DNA from: Halalkalibacter okhensis
GTDB lineage: Bacteria > Bacillota > Bacilli > Bacillales > Bacillaceae_D
NCBI RefSeq assembly: GCF_000787375.1
Contig: NZ_JRJU01000007.1
Location: 86,494 to 150,493, forward strand
Reading direction: 5' to 3'
DNA: 64,000 nt
Shown here: positions 8,304 through 17,486 of the stretch, piece after piece
Layout: each line of letters begins with the position of its first letter
How positions within the stretch are numbered: position 1 is the stretch's first letter
Notes under the pieces: model-generated
What the model was told of the DNA's origin: nothing
Databases searched by the model: none
The model's input: only the letters and a program-made list of their open reading frames with translations
Made by a program: the position numbers and the translations under genes

Positions 8304-8888
8304 TTATTTTGTTTGCGAATAAGCTTGACTCATTAATTGAGTCGCAGACATATTGTCTGTATTACTATGATTAGATGAACCATCAGTAATGGTTGTACCA
8401 TTTTCTTTTAATAGCTCTTCTTTTATTGATTGAATTGAAGAATTCCACACTTCCTCAAATTTTATGAGGCTCTCATTTGTAGAATCCTCATCGTTTCCAA
8501 TCAATTTATCTAACAAGAATGTTGGAAGCTTCTTTTCTGATAGAGTAGACAAAGCCTTATTTTTCAAAGTCTCTCTTGTTTTCTCCGTTTCAATAGTTGC
8601 AAATTTTTCCTTCAATTCCCGAATTTCTTTTTGCTCAGGAGTCTCAGAAGGATTTTTCTTTGCTACTTCCTCATCTACTAATTTTTGAAGGTTATTGCCT
8701 TTCCAAGTCTCTAAACCTTTAGTAAAATAGCTATCAAGCTTTGGTTGCAATAGCTTTTTCCCTTCATCTGTATCAAGAAAAGCTGTAACTCCTTCAGATG
8801 TTACCTTTGATAACCCCTCTAAGTAGCCTTTGACATCCTCTTGACCTTTGTTCTCTTCCAAGAACTTTTTTACATCTTCTAAATTCAT
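8304..8888 (-). CDS. Capsid scaffolding protein (DUF4355-like)
   Basis: 194 aa, highly charged, with a long central coiled coil (KKNPSETPEQKEIRELKEKFATIETEKTRE) and a Ser/Thr/Asn-rich C-terminus ending MSATQLMSQAYSQTK. This composition and its place just before the capsid gene fit the DUF4355 scaffold family that directs procapsid assembly and then leaves. RBS AGGAGGATGAA before the ATG. Confidence 0.85.
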   Translation of the reverse strand: MNLEDVKKFLEENKGQEDVKGYLEGLSKVTSEGVTAFLDTDEGKKLLQPKLDSYFTKGLETWKGNNLQKLVDEEVAKKNPSETPEQKEIRELKEKFATIETEKTRETLKNKALSTLSEKKLPTFLLDKLIGNDEDSTNESLIKFEEVWNSSIQSIKEELLKENGTTITDGSSNHSNTDNMSATQLMSQAYSQTK

Positions 8889-9020
8889 CTTTCATCCTCC
8901 TAACCCTTACCGTACAAGCCGATAAGTGTTAATATTTTGTTTCACATTGTTCTTTATGCCGTCTACAAAGTGAAAAAAGACATAATAAAAGCCACTCACT
9001 TATCATGGATAAGTAACTGA

Positions 9021-9875
9021 CTATAAATTATTTGCTCGTTCCCACTCAGAATAAGTCTGATAAGGAATATACTCTTTTGTTTCATTATCTTTTCTGATAT
9101 TTGTACCCTCTTCAAGATATGGAACCGTAGTACACCTACAATTCGGATGTCTAATTGGATCATATCCAATATCATAAATATTCCCATCAAGTTCAGCGCA
9201 CTCTGAACATGTATTTGCTTCTAAAGTTGCTAAGTGCTGCACCTTCTGAATTCCATTTTCCCTATAAATTTTCTCACGAGAATTTTCAATTATGTGTGCT
9301 GTTTCAGTTCTAACCAATCGCATTGACTCTGAAGATTTACTCTTAAACTGTGCATCAAATACTTTTGCTATCTTATCAAGCTTATCTCCATTTTTAATAC
9401 CTTTTTCAAGATTAATAGCTAGAGCATTCCTTAAAGCATTTTGATTCGTCCAAATTCTATCTGAAAAGTGTTTCCCTGACCAATTTTGATTTACAAATTC
9501 ATCAAGTATCGATTGATTCACACGATTAAAGTTAATACCTACACCCAAGTTTTGTTCTATCGTAAATGCAGACTGGTAATAAGACTGAGTGAAAGCTACT
9601 CCTAATACAGTAGTCATGATTGCAACTTCTAGATTACCAATCTTAACAAGCTCTTCTTCAACTTGTTCATTAAATTGTTTAATAACCCCTGTTCTCTGAA
9701 GTTGGTTAAAGTCCAATTCACCATCAATACCATATTGCATATACATCTGAGCAACTAATTGTTTCAGTATATCTCTACTATGCTGATACTCTAACAACAC
9801 TTCCTCAAAAGAATCATCAGATTGTTCAAGAAAATCCTCAAGCAACTTGAGCAATTCATTATTGAGTTTGTCCAT
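9021..9875 (-). CDS. Minor head protein (SPP1 gp7 / Mu gpF-like)
   Basis: I place the start at the ATG at 9875 (MDKLNNELLKLL), which has GGTGGG upstream and overlaps the portal gene; a longer ORF begins at 9917. The C-terminal minor-head motif is clear: NTCSECAELDG, then PIRHPNCRCTTVPYL, the Cys/His cluster of the Mu F family. These proteins enter the procapsid with the portal and affect DNA ejection. Confidence 0.88.
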   Translation of the reverse strand: MDKLNNELLKLLEDFLEQSDDSFEEVLLEYQHSRDILKQLVAQMYMQYGIDGELDFNQLQRTGVIKQFNEQVEEELVKIGNLEVAIMTTVLGVAFTQSYYQSAFTIEQNLGVGINFNRVNQSILDEFVNQNWSGKHFSDRIWTNQNALRNALAINLEKGIKNGDKLDKIAKVFDAQFKSKSSESMRLVRTETAHIIENSREKIYRENGIQKVQHLATLEANTCSECAELDGNIYDIGYDPIRHPNCRCTTVPYLEEGTNIRKDNETKEYIPYQTYSEWERANNL

Positions 9876-11141
9876 ATAACCCACCAAGTTGACTGCGTTC
9901 TCTAAGATCATTAGCAAAATTAGATGTATCGCTTTCGTTTTCCAACTTTTGCATTGACAGTGAAGGGTTATTAACCCTCGGAAGCCAAGAAACCAACTCC
10001 TCTGTAGGTAAGATCCCCTGCAAGTCTTTTACCATTTGTACAATAGATGCTTCATCAACTGGAACATTTCGAGTAAACGACACAGATACCTGATTACAGT
10101 TAAACTCTTTATTCTTTGCATGTTTAAGCCATTCACAGAATAATTTCATCCTCTTTTTTAATGCTTTTTCAAAGATTGACTCTTTTATGGCTGATAGGTT
10201 TTCTAACTCCTGTAATTTTAGGCGAATGCTAACCCCTGAAGTGTTACTTTGAAAGTTTTCATTTAGATTCACTTGATTGGTCTGTATGTATATTTCATCC
10301 TGCCAATCCTTCAGCATATCTTTAACAAACGAACCATTAATATCTTTTGTTGCCCAATATACTCTAGACCCTTTAGGCGTTATTCTTTCATTTTTTGAGC
10401 TTCCTCATGTGTCAAATTAGCATTTTCAATAACAAGATAGGCAGAACGGTGATCCTGTATCTCATTTGCTGCTGTACTATTAATAGAATTGTAAACATCA
10501 ACAATACGAATAATATCAGCAAATGCAGACTTCTTTAAATCATTATTAGGAATTTCTGTTACTGGGCATCTAGAGAAGAAATGTTTTTTCTGTTCTAGTT
10601 GCTTTAAACCTTCCTCTAATTTATATCTTGAGAAATGCTCATTGTCCCAAACATCAACATATTCAGCCTCATCAAAAGGAACTTGATATTTTCTAACCGC
10701 TACGGAAACATTACGTTCAATAGATCCATCATTTAATACAATCATTTCAAGTGGATTAAAAATAGCACAACGAAACTCACCATCTGTATTTATATAGGCT
10801 GTTTCAAATACTGTTCCATAAATTTCTGTTTGTTGCTTAAGATTGATATTGTGTTCCTTTTCCCATTGTGAATAGTAATAATCAACGGTATCTAGAAACT
10901 CTTTATCTCCCTTTCGATGTGAGTAATTAACAGGCTTTCCAAGTAAATATCCGGTGTAATTAGATACTGTCTTACGACAATAGTTAAAGAAAACACGCTC
11001 ATCTGACTTGGTGCTATCAACTTTAGATTTTTCATGTAAGACTCTATGGTCTCCATTATAATATTGCTGAAGCTTTAAGTATTTTGGTCGTTGTTTATCT
11101 AACTCTTTAATTAGATTTAATATTAATTTATCTTTTACCAC
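9859..11141 (-). pseudogene. Portal protein (SPP1 gp6-like), split by a single-base frameshift
   Basis: The first ORF (11141-10380, 253 aa) holds the portal N-terminus (FFNYCRKTVSNYTGYLLGKPVNY). The second frame continues with RVYWATKDINGSFV and NTSGVSIRLKLQELENL, classic SPP1-portal segments of the wing and stem. The break lies in a run of six A on the minus strand (T6 at 10391-10396). One extra A would join both parts into about 428 codons without a stop. As read, no full portal can be made, so either the phage is defective, slippage restores the frame, or the base call is wrong. Confidence 0.85.
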
Positions 11142-11153
11142 ACTTTCACCTCA

Positions 11154-12920
11154 TTAAAAAAGCCACCCACGAGGGATGGATTTAATCTCTTTTTTTACTT
11201 CTATTTCATCTACACGATTGGCGAACTCAGCTAAACAATCGGCTGCATCATCATGGAGAGTAAATTGCTGACCAGAAAAGTCCATTAACTGATCTAAGAA
11301 TTCCTTTTCAACTCTCTCCTCACAAAAAATAATCCTACCGTTGTCTACATCTGAGACAATAGTAGAAATCTTTTCATCCTTATTCTTTCTTTGCATTTCA
11401 TTAATGAAGGTAATGCCTCTTTTGACCAATGATGAGTGTTTGCCTATTTCATTTTCAATACGCTCAACATCTAAACCGTTATATGTATTTTTCTCAATAA
11501 ACACATGCGTAAGATCCTCAAATTCTTTCAATAAATCAATCACATGTTTTATGTACTGATCAAACTCATTAAACTTTCTAAGCTGCCCTTTACGTATATA
11601 CTTAAAGCCGTTATCCGATTGCGAACCCACCACAAATGCAAAGTAATCTGAACGTGTCTTATTTTTATTCTTCACACCAGCCGTATCAATGGTCAGCATT
11701 GTCTTAGTAAATTCATTCTCTTCAATTTGTGCTGACGGCTTAGTAATATTTGATTTGAACCACTTATCACCGATATTTTCTACACTACACATTAGCTCTT
11801 GCATAAAAGCTAAACGTTTATTAAAGTAATCCTTAGCTAGTTCCCAGCAATTGTAACGACTCCAAATTGTTTTAAAATCCATAGTAGATTTATTTGCAAA
11901 GTAATATTCCTTTGCATCCTGTAGTGGGTTCTCTCTTTTATCATCAAACAAAATATTTCTAAATGTTTGCCATTGAATGTGATTATCGAAATACTTGTCA
12001 ATATCAAAATCAACAACAGAACGATGAAATACTTTATAATCAGGATTCTTTTTTATTCGGTCAATAAAATCATTTGGGGCTAATGGAGTACCAATGACAA
12101 CAAACTTCGTAGCTGGTTTTAATAATTTACCTTCTCGGATAACTGCTGAATCTCCAGCATCTTCAACTTCTTTTTGCCATCTTAAATACTTCTTTTGCTT
12201 TGATTCATCAGTTAATATGTCTGATTCGGAAATATAGTCATCGGCAATGACACAGGTAGGTCTAAATATACCATTAGGAGTTATGTAAGAAGTACCACGA
12301 ACGGAGGTTTGAGAAGAGTACGCTTTTATCTTTGTATTATTATCTAGTTCTAATTCTAATTTATTTACTGTTCGCTTACGTGGTTGTACTAATTCACCAA
12401 AAGTATTTTTAATAAATGGATTATTCAATGCCTTCTTGGTTTTATCTACAAACTCAATTGCATCTGCCTCTAAATTGGCAAGTACAATTGTATAAATACT
12501 TTTTAAATAACAATGTAACCAACAACTTAATGCCATATCAATAATTGTTGATTTCCCAATCCCACGGCACATAATAAATTCTTCTTTATCGTGTGTATTA
12601 TGAATAAACATTTTCTCTAATTCTGCCCAAATATCATAATGAACAGGTGCTAATTCTCTAACTAGATTATCTTCTTTAGGTACGAAGTAATCCTGTAAGA
12701 AATATAGACAAAAAAAGACTATACTGCGTTTACCAAGTGAGTAAGCAAGGCTTTTTTCACCGAATAGGTTTTTATCATGCTTAATCATAAGGACTTTCAC
12801 TCGTTCCTTTGCCTCGGCCGAGGGTAAACCTTTATTGTGAGTAAATTCTTTATAGAGGTAGTCTCTAAGAAGATTACGATTTTCAATTGTGTTAAAATTG
12901 GTTATGTTAGTCACCTCCAA
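11154..12920 (-). CDS. Terminase large subunit
   Basis: 588 aa. The ATPase domain has a Walker A variant MCRGIGKST (about 119-127) and Walker B CVIADDYISESD. The C-terminal RNase H-like nuclease has LTIDTAGV, VFIEKNTYNG and DDAADCLAEF carrying the acidic residues. It pumps DNA into the procapsid and cuts it. Start choice is awkward: the TTG at 12920 lies inside the good SD (GGAGGTG), while the codon best spaced from that SD is ATA, so initiation may be non-standard. It is separated from TerS by a cargo gene. Confidence 0.93.
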   Translation of the reverse strand: MEVTNITNFNTIENRNLLRDYLYKEFTHNKGLPSAEAKERVKVLMIKHDKNLFGEKSLAYSLGKRSIVFFCLYFLQDYFVPKEDNLVRELAPVHYDIWAELEKMFIHNTHDKEEFIMCRGIGKSTIIDMALSCWLHCYLKSIYTIVLANLEADAIEFVDKTKKALNNPFIKNTFGELVQPRKRTVNKLELELDNNTKIKAYSSQTSVRGTSYITPNGIFRPTCVIADDYISESDILTDESKQKKYLRWQKEVEDAGDSAVIREGKLLKPATKFVVIGTPLAPNDFIDRIKKNPDYKVFHRSVVDFDIDKYFDNHIQWQTFRNILFDDKRENPLQDAKEYYFANKSTMDFKTIWSRYNCWELAKDYFNKRLAFMQELMCSVENIGDKWFKSNITKPSAQIEENEFTKTMLTIDTAGVKNKNKTRSDYFAFVVGSQSDNGFKYIRKGQLRKFNEFDQYIKHVIDLLKEFEDLTHVFIEKNTYNGLDVERIENEIGKHSSLVKRGITFINEMQRKNKDEKISTIVSDVDNGRIIFCEERVEKEFLDQLMDFSGQQFTLHDDAADCLAEFANRVDEIEVKKEIKSIPRGWLF

Positions 12921-12965
12921 ACAGGTAATATTGTAGTAAATACGACATTGAAAGGGTGAATAGTA

Positions 12966-13643
12966 ATGTCTAATAATCTTCTAACTGACTTTTTAAACGC
13001 GTCTGAAAAAATAGGTAAATTTATGTTCGATGCACAAGAAGCATTATTAAAATTCAGCGCTAAAGTTTCTCCAGTAATTTTATTTTTAGTTGAAAACCAA
13101 GTAAGAATAGATAATTTTATGAAGGATTATAAGAAATTGGATGTTTTTTATGATGGTAATATCGAGGACATGCCATTAAATGAAATGCCAAATTTCGTGA
13201 AAGCTCTACATAGCGAAGGTAAAATTATTATTAATGAAGATTGGTCAATAGAGCTTGTTAAAAAACAAAGTTTAGAAGAGAAAAAGAGTACATCACTTGA
13301 TTCTGTTAATAAGATACTAGGCACTGTATTATTAGCATTAGAAATAAGCAATGGATCAATAGAACTTGCTACAAATGTTAAAGACTTCTTCAACCAGAAT
13401 GATAACCCTGTAATAATTGAGCAACCAGTAAGAAACGAATATCTCATAATGACAGAAGACCTTAATCTTCATTCACAAAAGAATAATGATTCTGATTCAA
13501 TAACATCGCTTAGTATTGGCATGAAAGTCCATGTAATCACTACAGATGAGGAATGGTCACTCGTAGGAGTTTTGAATGAAGCTAATGAAATGATTTACAA
13601 CGGTTGGCTAGAAAGTAAGTACATTAATCCTGCTGTTAAATAA
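12966..13643 (+). CDS. Cargo protein with C-terminal SH3-like domain, 225 aa
   Basis: An ATG with AGGGTG 7 nt upstream opens a protein whose first 150 residues are helical, with one hydrophobic stretch (about 32-44, VSPVILFLVEN). Its last 65 residues (MTEDLNLHSQKNNDSDSITSLSIGMKVHVITTDEEWSLVGV, ending NGWLESKYI) have the bacterial SH3 pattern of an L-N-L-H/R start, a G-x-x-V strand and W-x-x-V. It is encoded backwards between the two terminase genes, a spot where phages carry morons. Function unknown. A wall-binding, toxin or defence role are all possible. Confidence 0.65.
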   Translation: MSNNLLTDFLNASEKIGKFMFDAQEALLKFSAKVSPVILFLVENQVRIDNFMKDYKKLDVFYDGNIEDMPLNEMPNFVKALHSEGKIIINEDWSIELVKKQSLEEKKSTSLDSVNKILGTVLLALEISNGSIELATNVKDFFNQNDNPVIIEQPVRNEYLIMTEDLNLHSQKNNDSDSITSLSIGMKVHVITTDEEWSLVGVLNEANEMIYNGWLESKYINPAVK

Positions 13644-13967
13644 TCCAAACCGAGAAAATTTCATAAAAAATTGTATAGCTTGTTGCAGGGGATTTGAGGA
13701 ATTTGAAAATAGAATGCCCCCACCCCTATAATCTATAACCAAATATCACTTATTATTTATGCATGATTTTATGCATTCTACTCATCCATCACTATGCATA
13801 ATCTAACGGTATATCAACGCATACAAGAGTGTATAATTGAATAAACTTAGATAATTTTATATCATTCTCGAAACCCTTGGTACATAAGGCTTTTTTTCGT
13901 GAAGATTATTACATCATTACGTGTAATCTATATTTTACGTAATAATGTATGAATATAGATGTATACT
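13644..13967. other. Intergenic region with AT-rich inverted repeats
   Basis: 324 bases without a convincing gene. It holds three ATGCAT motifs (757-764, 771-776 and 794-801 of the 13.7 kb line) and an ATTACGT/ACGTAAT inverted repeat (13916-13922 and 13937-13943). CCTTGGTACATAAGG with a T-run follows at 13875-13897, a weak plus-strand terminator. Being next to terS, the repeats could be a packaging (cos/pac) recognition region, which is inference. Confidence 0.4.
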
Positions 13968-14384
13968 CTATTCATCTTCCTTCTCTACTTCCCACTCTTC
14001 AAACTCAGCATCAAGAATATCCTTATCAACTTCATTTGCTGCGTTCATATCAGTTTCTATTTTATGGGTAGATGTTGGTTTACCAAGCCCTCTATCTATT
14101 ATGTACTGCAATACCTGAGCTTTAACACGGCTATTTGTGGTTGTGTGAGCTAATTCAATCAACTCATCAACTGCGCTTTCTAATTTACTATCAATTACTT
14201 TTTCAACTAGAACTTTTCGTTGTTGTAACCGTCTGTCCAGCTCAGCCTTAAACTCTGTATTACTCAACCAATCATAAATAGCTTGCCTTGACACACCCGC
14301 ACCCTTAGCAATATCAGTCTTAGTTTTAACTCCTTCGACTAATTCATTTATAACTTTATTTTTTCTTTCATCTAATATTTCCAT
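13968..14384 (-). CDS. Terminase small subunit
   Basis: 138 aa. The N-terminal helix-turn-helix (VKTKTDIAKGAGVSRQAIYDWL) is followed by helices and an acidic tail (DAEFEEWEVEKEDE), as in phBC6A51-type small terminases that recognise the packaging site. AAGGTGGTG precedes the ATG. It starts the structural operon, although the 12966-13643 cargo gene now separates it from TerL. Confidence 0.82.
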   Translation of the reverse strand: MEILDERKNKVINELVEGVKTKTDIAKGAGVSRQAIYDWLSNTEFKAELDRRLQQRKVLVEKVIDSKLESAVDELIELAHTTTNSRVKAQVLQYIIDRGLGKPTSTHKIETDMNAANEVDKDILDAEFEEWEVEKEDE

Positions 14385-14441
14385 TTATTTTCACCACCTT
14401 ACAGTTTACAATTGTCTTATCAATGACAAGGAGGATTTACT

Positions 14442-15092
14442 ATGATATTAAAACCCATATTGGGTGTATCAGAATTGTTTTATCGAAATGACTTAAGAAA
14501 TTTACAAGAGTTGATTGACCGTACAGAATCTTATTTAGAAAAAGAAACAGTTGAATTTAATAAGATCGTTGAGACAAATGCAAGTAAACTCCCCGAAGAT
14601 GAGCGTGATTATTATTATGATCATATGTCAGAAGATTACTTTAAGCTAAGTGATGAATTCCCACAGACAATAAGACAGTCAATGTTCCTTCAAGCTTTTT
14701 TTTCATTCGAAAATGTCTTGAATGATATTTGTAGCTGGCTACAAAAGAAACGAGAAATTAAAATCGGATTTAAAGATATTTCTGGACAAGGTATTATTCG
14801 CACTAAAGTTTATTTATCCAAAATATTCATGGTTAAAGATACTTTTGATTCAATTGAATGGCAACATATCAGACACTATAATTCTATAAGAAATATCTTT
14901 GTACATAATGGCGGATATCCAGTTAACGATAAAAAAGAGCATAAACAAGCAATAGATCAATTAGATCACTTATTTGTAAATGAAGATTACGGAAAGGTGT
15001 ATCTAAATAAAGATTTTTGCTATAAAGTAATTGAAACCATTAATAAATTCCTTTTTAATTTAAGAAATGAATTTATAGAAAAGAAATTATAA
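14442..15092 (+). CDS. HEPN-domain protein (putative RNase, phage cargo)
   Basis: 216 aa with a strong RBS (AAGGAGG) before the ATG. It is entirely helical and carries R150-N151-x3-H155 (SIRNIFVHNGG), the RNxxxH motif of HEPN ribonucleases. An upstream helix (SMFLQAFFSFENVLNDICSWL) matches the first half of the bundle. HEPN proteins serve in toxin-antitoxin and abortive-infection systems. No antitoxin gene (MNT or similar) is adjacent, so it may work alone. It is encoded opposite to the phage genes, with its own terminator. Confidence 0.72.
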   Translation: MILKPILGVSELFYRNDLRNLQELIDRTESYLEKETVEFNKIVETNASKLPEDERDYYYDHMSEDYFKLSDEFPQTIRQSMFLQAFFSFENVLNDICSWLQKKREIKIGFKDISGQGIIRTKVYLSKIFMVKDTFDSIEWQHIRHYNSIRNIFVHNGGYPVNDKKEHKQAIDQLDHLFVNEDYGKVYLNKDFCYKVIETINKFLFNLRNEFIEKKL

Positions 15093-15110
15093 AACTAATC
15101 AAATTAACGA

Positions 15111-15151
15111 GAGTAAAATTACACACGTGGTCGCAGGTGTTAATTTTACTC
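15111..15151 (+). terminator. Terminator after HEPN gene
   Basis: A stem of 14-15 bp (GAGTAAAATTACAC with its partner ending in TTTTACTC, one bulge) and a short loop around 15126-15136. It also ends the convergent small ORF region on the minus strand. Confidence 0.65.
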
Positions 15152-15295
15152 TTCCTCACCCATCCGCTTATCAATCATCCCTAACAAATTCCTCATCACT
15201 ATCTTCTTTCCCTCTTCATCCGAGCTATCATGAATCATTACTAACTCTCTAATGGTTCTCTCAACTACAGCAGACATGTTTCTATATTCATTCAC
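15146..15295 (-). CDS. Small hypothetical protein, 49 aa
   Basis: Begins at a GTG overlapping the stop of the upstream gene (or the ATG at 15277, giving 43 aa) and reads MSAVVERTIRELVMIHDSSDEEGKKIVMRNLLG. It is helical and acidic, with translational coupling to the 15288-15551 gene. No known family. Confidence 0.45.
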   Translation of the reverse strand: MNEYRNMSAVVERTIRELVMIHDSSDEEGKKIVMRNLLGMIDKRMGEEE

Positions 15296-15551
15296 TCTTC
15301 AGCTCACCTGACACTAATTTACTTAATTCATTATTCACTCTTCGTTGTAGCGATTCATAACCCATATCAAGCTTCTCATGAGCTTTTATCTTCACTACTC
15401 CATTAACTTTAATATCTTCATTTCTCGCTGAATAGTGAACATCGAATCCGACCAACATTTGAGCGTTATCTAAACCAGTCAACCCTCCTCTTATCTCATA
15501 ATATTGTGGTTCAATACTTTCTATATAAATATTCACTTTATACTTTTTCAT
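15288..15551 (-). CDS. Hypothetical phage protein, 87 aa
   Basis: Starts MKKYKVNIYIESIEPQYYEI with GAGGAG upstream. A predicted beta-rich N-terminal half is followed by a helical tail. It is part of a run of small minus-strand genes upstream of the terminase, where host-takeover or late-control genes usually lie. No motif recognised. Confidence 0.55.
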   Translation of the reverse strand: MKKYKVNIYIESIEPQYYEIRGGLTGLDNAQMLVGFDVHYSARNEDIKVNGVVKIKAHEKLDMGYESLQRRVNNELSKLVSGELKSE

Positions 15552-15569
15552 TCACATTCTCCTCCTTCT

Positions 15570-15797
15570 TTAACTATGACAGCCAATAAAAACTTTATCA
15601 CCATTATCAAGTATATACTTATCAACGTGACAACTTCCGAATCCCCAACTATTGATCCAATCAATTTCCCCATGCCACTCATGAAATTCTTTCGGTACAA
15701 TAGCAATCCAATCTTCGTCTCCACCATTATTTGAAAGGTTTTTCAATTGATCAGGTGCATCTCTAAAATAATAAACTGTGATTGGCATACTACTCAT
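15570..15797 (-). CDS. Hypothetical phage protein, 75 aa
   Basis: The sequence MSSMPITVYYFRDAPDQLKNLSNNGGDEDWIAIVPKEFHEW is rich in Trp and acidic residues, ends with two histidine/cysteine-containing turns (SCHVDKYI and GCHS) and looks like a small compact domain. RBS GGAGG before the ATG. Function not recognised. Confidence 0.55.
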   Translation of the reverse strand: MSSMPITVYYFRDAPDQLKNLSNNGGDEDWIAIVPKEFHEWHGEIDWINSWGFGSCHVDKYILDNGDKVFIGCHS

Positions 15798-15956
15798 TTA
15801 AAATTATCCTCCATTTAAATTTTAAAGCTTACATTTTAAAAAACATCACTACATTTTAACAGTACGAGACCTTCTATTTTAACTTTCTTCATCCTTTTCT
15901 CCTCCCATGATAAAAAGCACCCACGAATGGATGCTATAGATATACTTTTAAACTGT

Positions 15957-17378
15957 TTATGGTATTGTACATACTTCATCAGCTTTTATATAAGATTTTA
16001 TATTTGGTAATGAATACATTGTACCTGTCGATTCGGTCTCAAAGTCATTAATAAAATCTTTAAGCTCCTGTTCATTTTCAAAATTGAACATACAATTCAT
16101 TTCTTCAAACATTCTCTTAGACTTTAATCTATTCAATAACTTTGCTAATATATTTCTATTTCTTTCAGAGTAGAAGTGTGTGATCGGATACCAACCCCAC
16201 GTATCAATTTTTACTGCTTTTGAAATAAAATAGAGTAATAAATCAGTACCCAGTATTTCCTTACTATAGTTCCCTGTTCGTTTGAATAAAGTGTCCGCTT
16301 GTAAGCTCACACGATTTAAGTTTAATCTTTGACTTCTAATATCAAACGACTCTGCGTGCATCCTAAATTGAGTAAAATCAATCGATTTATCACCAAACGG
16401 TGTGTTTATGAAAAACTCCGCATTAATTAGTTCCGTAATGACGGTATAATATCCATTTTTTATGAGTATTGCAATTGTGTGTAAAAACAATTCATGTGTT
16501 AAAAATTTGTAATGATCAAATTGGATACTATAACTATGTCCACTTTTTCTTACTTGTGTAAAAAGATACACTCTCTCAAAAAAGTCTATTATTAACTCTG
16601 AATCCACACAATCTGCCTCACATAATATCTCCAAAACATCCACATAGTCATCCTTCAGAGGTAACATTTCATCAATTAAATCTAGAATTTGCTGATCTCC
16701 TTCATGGATATTAGTGAATTTCTCAATCTCATATTCGTTTAACGTCTCTTCAAATAAATCATTAAATTCTCTTTGAATGTATTTTAATCGAGAGGGTTGT
16801 TTTTCTAAAGCAACACGCATTTTTCTTATTATGGATCTTAGACCGCTATGGTCTATTTCAGACTTAAATAAATATTCTGGAGGTTTCCCAAGTTTTGGTT
16901 TTTGATGTAGCGGTACTTTGTATATATTTCTAATTAATCTTTCTAGATTTTCTTCGTATGAATCCATAGAAGACAAATCTATATACAGTCGAGAGGCTAT
17001 ATAAGATGGTATAAAATCATTACCGCTTTCATCTCTTTCTGCTACTACTGGAATAAATTTCTCTTGCTTTACATCTTTATATACCTCAGGTGATATAATT
17101 TGCGTTTCTGTACCTACACCACCTTGTCGACCATCGGCTCTATTTTTATAACCCTCATCACAAATAATTAAAACTTTGTCAATTTCATCTGAATTAACCA
17201 TACTTTCCATAAAAGCAAAAATATCTTGTCCTTCTTTTAAATCCCACTTATCTAATTTGACCTTTATTCCTACTTCCATTAATCTTGTCGCTAGGTCAAC
17301 TACCCACTCTTCATGATCAGGGGTTGTCCAACTGTAAGAGATGAAAATTGTAGGATTAATTAAAGTACGTTCACTCAT
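15957..17378 (-). CDS. SEFIR-domain anti-phage defence protein
   Basis: 473 aa from the ATG at 17378 (AGGTGG 8 nt upstream); a GTG 12 bases earlier is also open. Residues about 8-150 form a SEFIR/TIR-like domain: NPTIFISYSWTTPDHEEWV, VGIKVKLDKWDLKEGQDIF, DKVLIICDEGYKNRAD and the GVGTETQII segment. The remaining 320 residues are helical with no family I recognise and presumably sense infection. SEFIR proteins are reported single-gene defences in Bacillus that trigger NAD+ loss. Carried by the prophage in the same direction as its late genes but as a separate unit. Confidence 0.85.
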   Translation of the reverse strand: MSERTLINPTIFISYSWTTPDHEEWVVDLATRLMEVGIKVKLDKWDLKEGQDIFAFMESMVNSDEIDKVLIICDEGYKNRADGRQGGVGTETQIISPEVYKDVKQEKFIPVVAERDESGNDFIPSYIASRLYIDLSSMDSYEENLERLIRNIYKVPLHQKPKLGKPPEYLFKSEIDHSGLRSIIRKMRVALEKQPSRLKYIQREFNDLFEETLNEYEIEKFTNIHEGDQQILDLIDEMLPLKDDYVDVLEILCEADCVDSELIIDFFERVYLFTQVRKSGHSYSIQFDHYKFLTHELFLHTIAILIKNGYYTVITELINAEFFINTPFGDKSIDFTQFRMHAESFDIRSQRLNLNRVSLQADTLFKRTGNYSKEILGTDLLLYFISKAVKIDTWGWYPITHFYSERNRNILAKLLNRLKSKRMFEEMNCMFNFENEQELKDFINDFETESTGTMYSLPNIKSYIKADEVCTIP

Positions 17379-17486
17379 ATAGAATTCCACCTTTTGTTAG
17401 AGATTACTTTAATAGTATTCTAAGTTTAAATGATAAAACTTACAACCTATTCCCCAAAAGGCTTCCTTGTATTATTTACTACCCTA

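Noticed and set aside
8996..9190. 64-aa ORF on the minus strand
   Set aside because: Shadow frame of the minor head gene.
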